The notes below the pieces were generated by a model, which made no database searches, was not told where the DNA came from, and saw nothing but the letters and a program-made list of their open reading frames with translations. Source: Bacillota bacterium (lineage in GTDB: Bacteria > Bacillota > Clostridia > Oscillospirales > Oscillospiraceae). From it: a stretch of DNA of 16,250 nucleotides. Within the stretch, counting starts at the first letter, position 1. Each line of letters starts with the position of its first letter. A program made the position numbers and the translations under genes. The stretch is taken from contig JAJUHD010000039.1 of NCBI GenBank assembly GCA_029268085.1, positions 1-16,250 on the forward strand, given 5' to 3'. Positions 15,417-16,250 of this stretch are shown in pieces.

Positions 15417-15896
15417 ATGGCAGATTTCAATGAACTAAAGGGCAAGTTTTTGAATACTCTCGGAACCGTTGCGGGAAAGACCCGCGATTATGCGGAGAAA
15501 GCAGCCGATAAGGCAAAAGACGTCGCTCGCATCGCAAAACTCAACATGGAACTGAGCGCCGAAAAGGATACCATAGAAAAAGCATATCTTGAGATCGGCA
15601 AGCTCTATTACGAAACGCGTAAAAATGCTCCGGACGGCTTCTTCGTTCAGCTCTGCGACGAGATTACGCTTGCAAACGAAAATATCGCCAGAATCCTTTC
15701 GGAGCTTGATGAACTGAAGTCAAGCCTCGGCGCAAAGGGCGGCGACATTGAAGTTGAATTCACGGAAGTGACCTGCGATAAGACAGATGACACAACAGTG
15801 ACTGAGGAGGACTTTGCAAAAGAAAGCCCGAGCGAGGAGGACTTCGCAAAAGAGGGCTCTGACGGAGAGGATATCCCCGAAAAGCCCATGGAATAA
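15417..15896 (+). CDS. Small helical coiled-coil protein with acidic repeat tail, function unknown
   Basis: 159 residues, with a very strong AAGGAGGT 6 nt before the ATG, suggesting high expression. Residues 1-105 are rich in Ala/Lys/Glu helices: KTRDYAEKAADKAKDVARIA (about 22-41), then IEKAYLEIGKLYYETRKNAP and ENIARILSELDELKSSLG. The pattern resembles a group of Clostridia proteins in which such a helical domain precedes a zinc ribbon; that resemblance is from memory. Here no zinc-ribbon cysteine pairs are present. Instead the last 45 residues are strongly acidic, with EEDFAKE at 130-136 and again at 140-146. There is no signal peptide or membrane segment, so it is probably cytosolic. It follows lgt by 42 bp; the gap is AT-rich without a clear promoter. 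It ends at a strong terminator. I assign no function. Confidence 0.85.
   Translation: MADFNELKGKFLNTLGTVAGKTRDYAEKAADKAKDVARIAKLNMELSAEKDTIEKAYLEIGKLYYETRKNAPDGFFVQLCDEITLANENIARILSELDELKSSLGAKGGDIEVEFTEVTCDKTDDTTVTEEDFAKESPSEEDFAKEGSDGEDIPEKPME
15804..15857 (+). repeat. In-frame 30-bp-period repeat in the acidic tail
   Basis: Two 24-bp copies (15804-15827 and 15834-15857) differ at three positions and are spaced 30 bp apart, encoding EEDFAKES and EEDFAKEG with a 10-residue period. The close DNA similarity suggests a fairly recent internal duplication lengthening the acidic tail. Confidence 0.8.
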
Positions 15897-15909
15897 TGAT
15901 CTCTGGGCA

Positions 15910-15942
15910 AAAATGGAGCCATCAATTTGATGGCTCCATTTT
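15910..15942. terminator. Bidirectional intrinsic terminator between convergent genes
   Basis: AAAATGGAGCCATCAA (15910-15925) and its exact reverse complement (15927-15942) form a stem of about 14 bp with a 5-nt loop. The plus-strand 3' side continues ATTTTATTTT; the minus-strand 3' side reads TTTTT. It starts 13 nt after the stop of the acidic-tail protein and lies 11 nt past the stop of the convergent GH25 gene, so it can terminate both. Confidence 0.93.
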
Positions 15943-15953
15943 ATTTTACAGAA

Positions 15954-16250
15954 TTATGCGTTTGGCGAAGGCAGAGTCACTTCGGGAGGCACAACATCTA
16001 CCGGATTGGTGCTCGGCAAGGGGCTTGATGACGAGTTTGCCGATGTTTCTTCAAAGTACAAATTCAAATCCGTTCCGCCTTCGATACCATTAACGGCTCC
16101 CGTAAAGGAGTATTGCCACATAGCGTGCTTGTAATAAAAGTCAGGAACATTCCCGGGAGCTCCTACCCAAAAGACCAGGTTCGTCAGCCTGTTCAGCTCG
16201 TAATCATAATAGCCGAGAGAGCGGTAAAAATAAACTCCCGTATCATAGCC
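15954..16250 (-). CDS. GH25 lysozyme/muramidase, C-terminal part (cut by window edge)
   Basis: The visible 98 C-terminal residues, read from the right edge to a TAA at 15954-15956, belong to a glycoside hydrolase family 25 enzyme, which cleaves the MurNAc-GlcNAc bond of peptidoglycan. The motif MWQYSFTGAVNGIEGGTDLN carries the WQY and G-x-x-x-G-I-x-x-x-x-D-x-N features of the GH25 C-terminal strands; the preceding FYRSLGYYDYELNRL and LVFWVGAPGNVPDFYY also fit. The last 30 or so residues form a Ser/Pro/Asn-rich tail with no cell-wall-binding repeat. The N-terminal half, with any signal peptide or anchor and the catalytic DxE residues, lies outside the window. It is convergent with the acidic-tail gene and shares its terminator. 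Confidence 0.8.
   Translation of the reverse strand, partial: GYDTGVYFYRSLGYYDYELNRLTNLVFWVGAPGNVPDFYYKHAMWQYSFTGAVNGIEGGTDLNLYFEETSANSSSSPLPSTNPVDVVPPEVTLPSPNA

Noticed and set aside
15896..16093. 65-codon plus-strand open frame at the right end
   Set aside because: It runs through the terminator stem and is antisense to the GH25 coding region; no family resemblance.
1..16250. CRISPR array, insertion sequence, integrase, tRNA or SRP RNA gene
   Set aside because: No regularly spaced repeats, transposase motifs, terminal inverted repeats, or tRNA/SRP RNA folds were recognised on either strand.

Overview
The window looks like chromosomal DNA from a Gram-positive Firmicute of the class Clostridia, probably Oscillospirales/Ruminococcaceae-like. 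This is inferred from the gene order ylxM-ffh-rpsP-khpA-rimM-trmD, strong AGGAGG-type ribosome binding sites, the YfmF/YfmH M16 pair, and moderately GC-rich coding DNA with AT-rich gaps. No insertion sequence, phage gene, CRISPR array, tRNA or rRNA gene was recognised.

Left block (1-4309, minus strand): a translation and protein-targeting operon, read right to left as ylxM, ffh, rpsP, khpA, rimM, trmD and coaW, the last cut by the window's left edge. It starts from a near-consensus sigma-A promoter at 4364-4392. A strong hairpin between khpA and rimM (1981-2012) may cut transcription part-way. coaW, a type II pantothenate kinase, follows trmD with an ATGA overlap, in the place where rplS is usual.

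Centre (4486-11739, plus strand): one intact gene of about 2,417 codons, nearly half the window. It has the layout of cyclic beta-1,2-glucan synthases: an N-terminal domain, a membrane-embedded GT84 glycosyltransferase, a middle glycoamylase-like (cyclisation) domain, beta-sandwich segments and a C-terminal GH94 phosphorylase domain. It is divergent from the ylxM-ffh operon. It is the most notable item here, because this enzyme is best known from the periplasmic glucan pathway of Gram-negative bacteria.

Right block (11763-15896, plus strand): a promoter, then yfmF and yfmH (an inactive-looking and an active-looking M16 peptidase homologue, with stop and start overlapping), lgt (prolipoprotein diacylglyceryl transferase), and a small coiled-coil protein with an acidic repeat tail. 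A bidirectional terminator at 15910-15942 separates these from a convergent, truncated GH25 muramidase at the right edge.

Most of the window is housekeeping or cell-envelope biology. I found no clear new defence or mobile system. The points worth a second look are the giant glucan synthase, the mid-operon terminator, the coaW linkage, the 13-bp tandem duplication at the ylxM stop and the acidic-tail protein.
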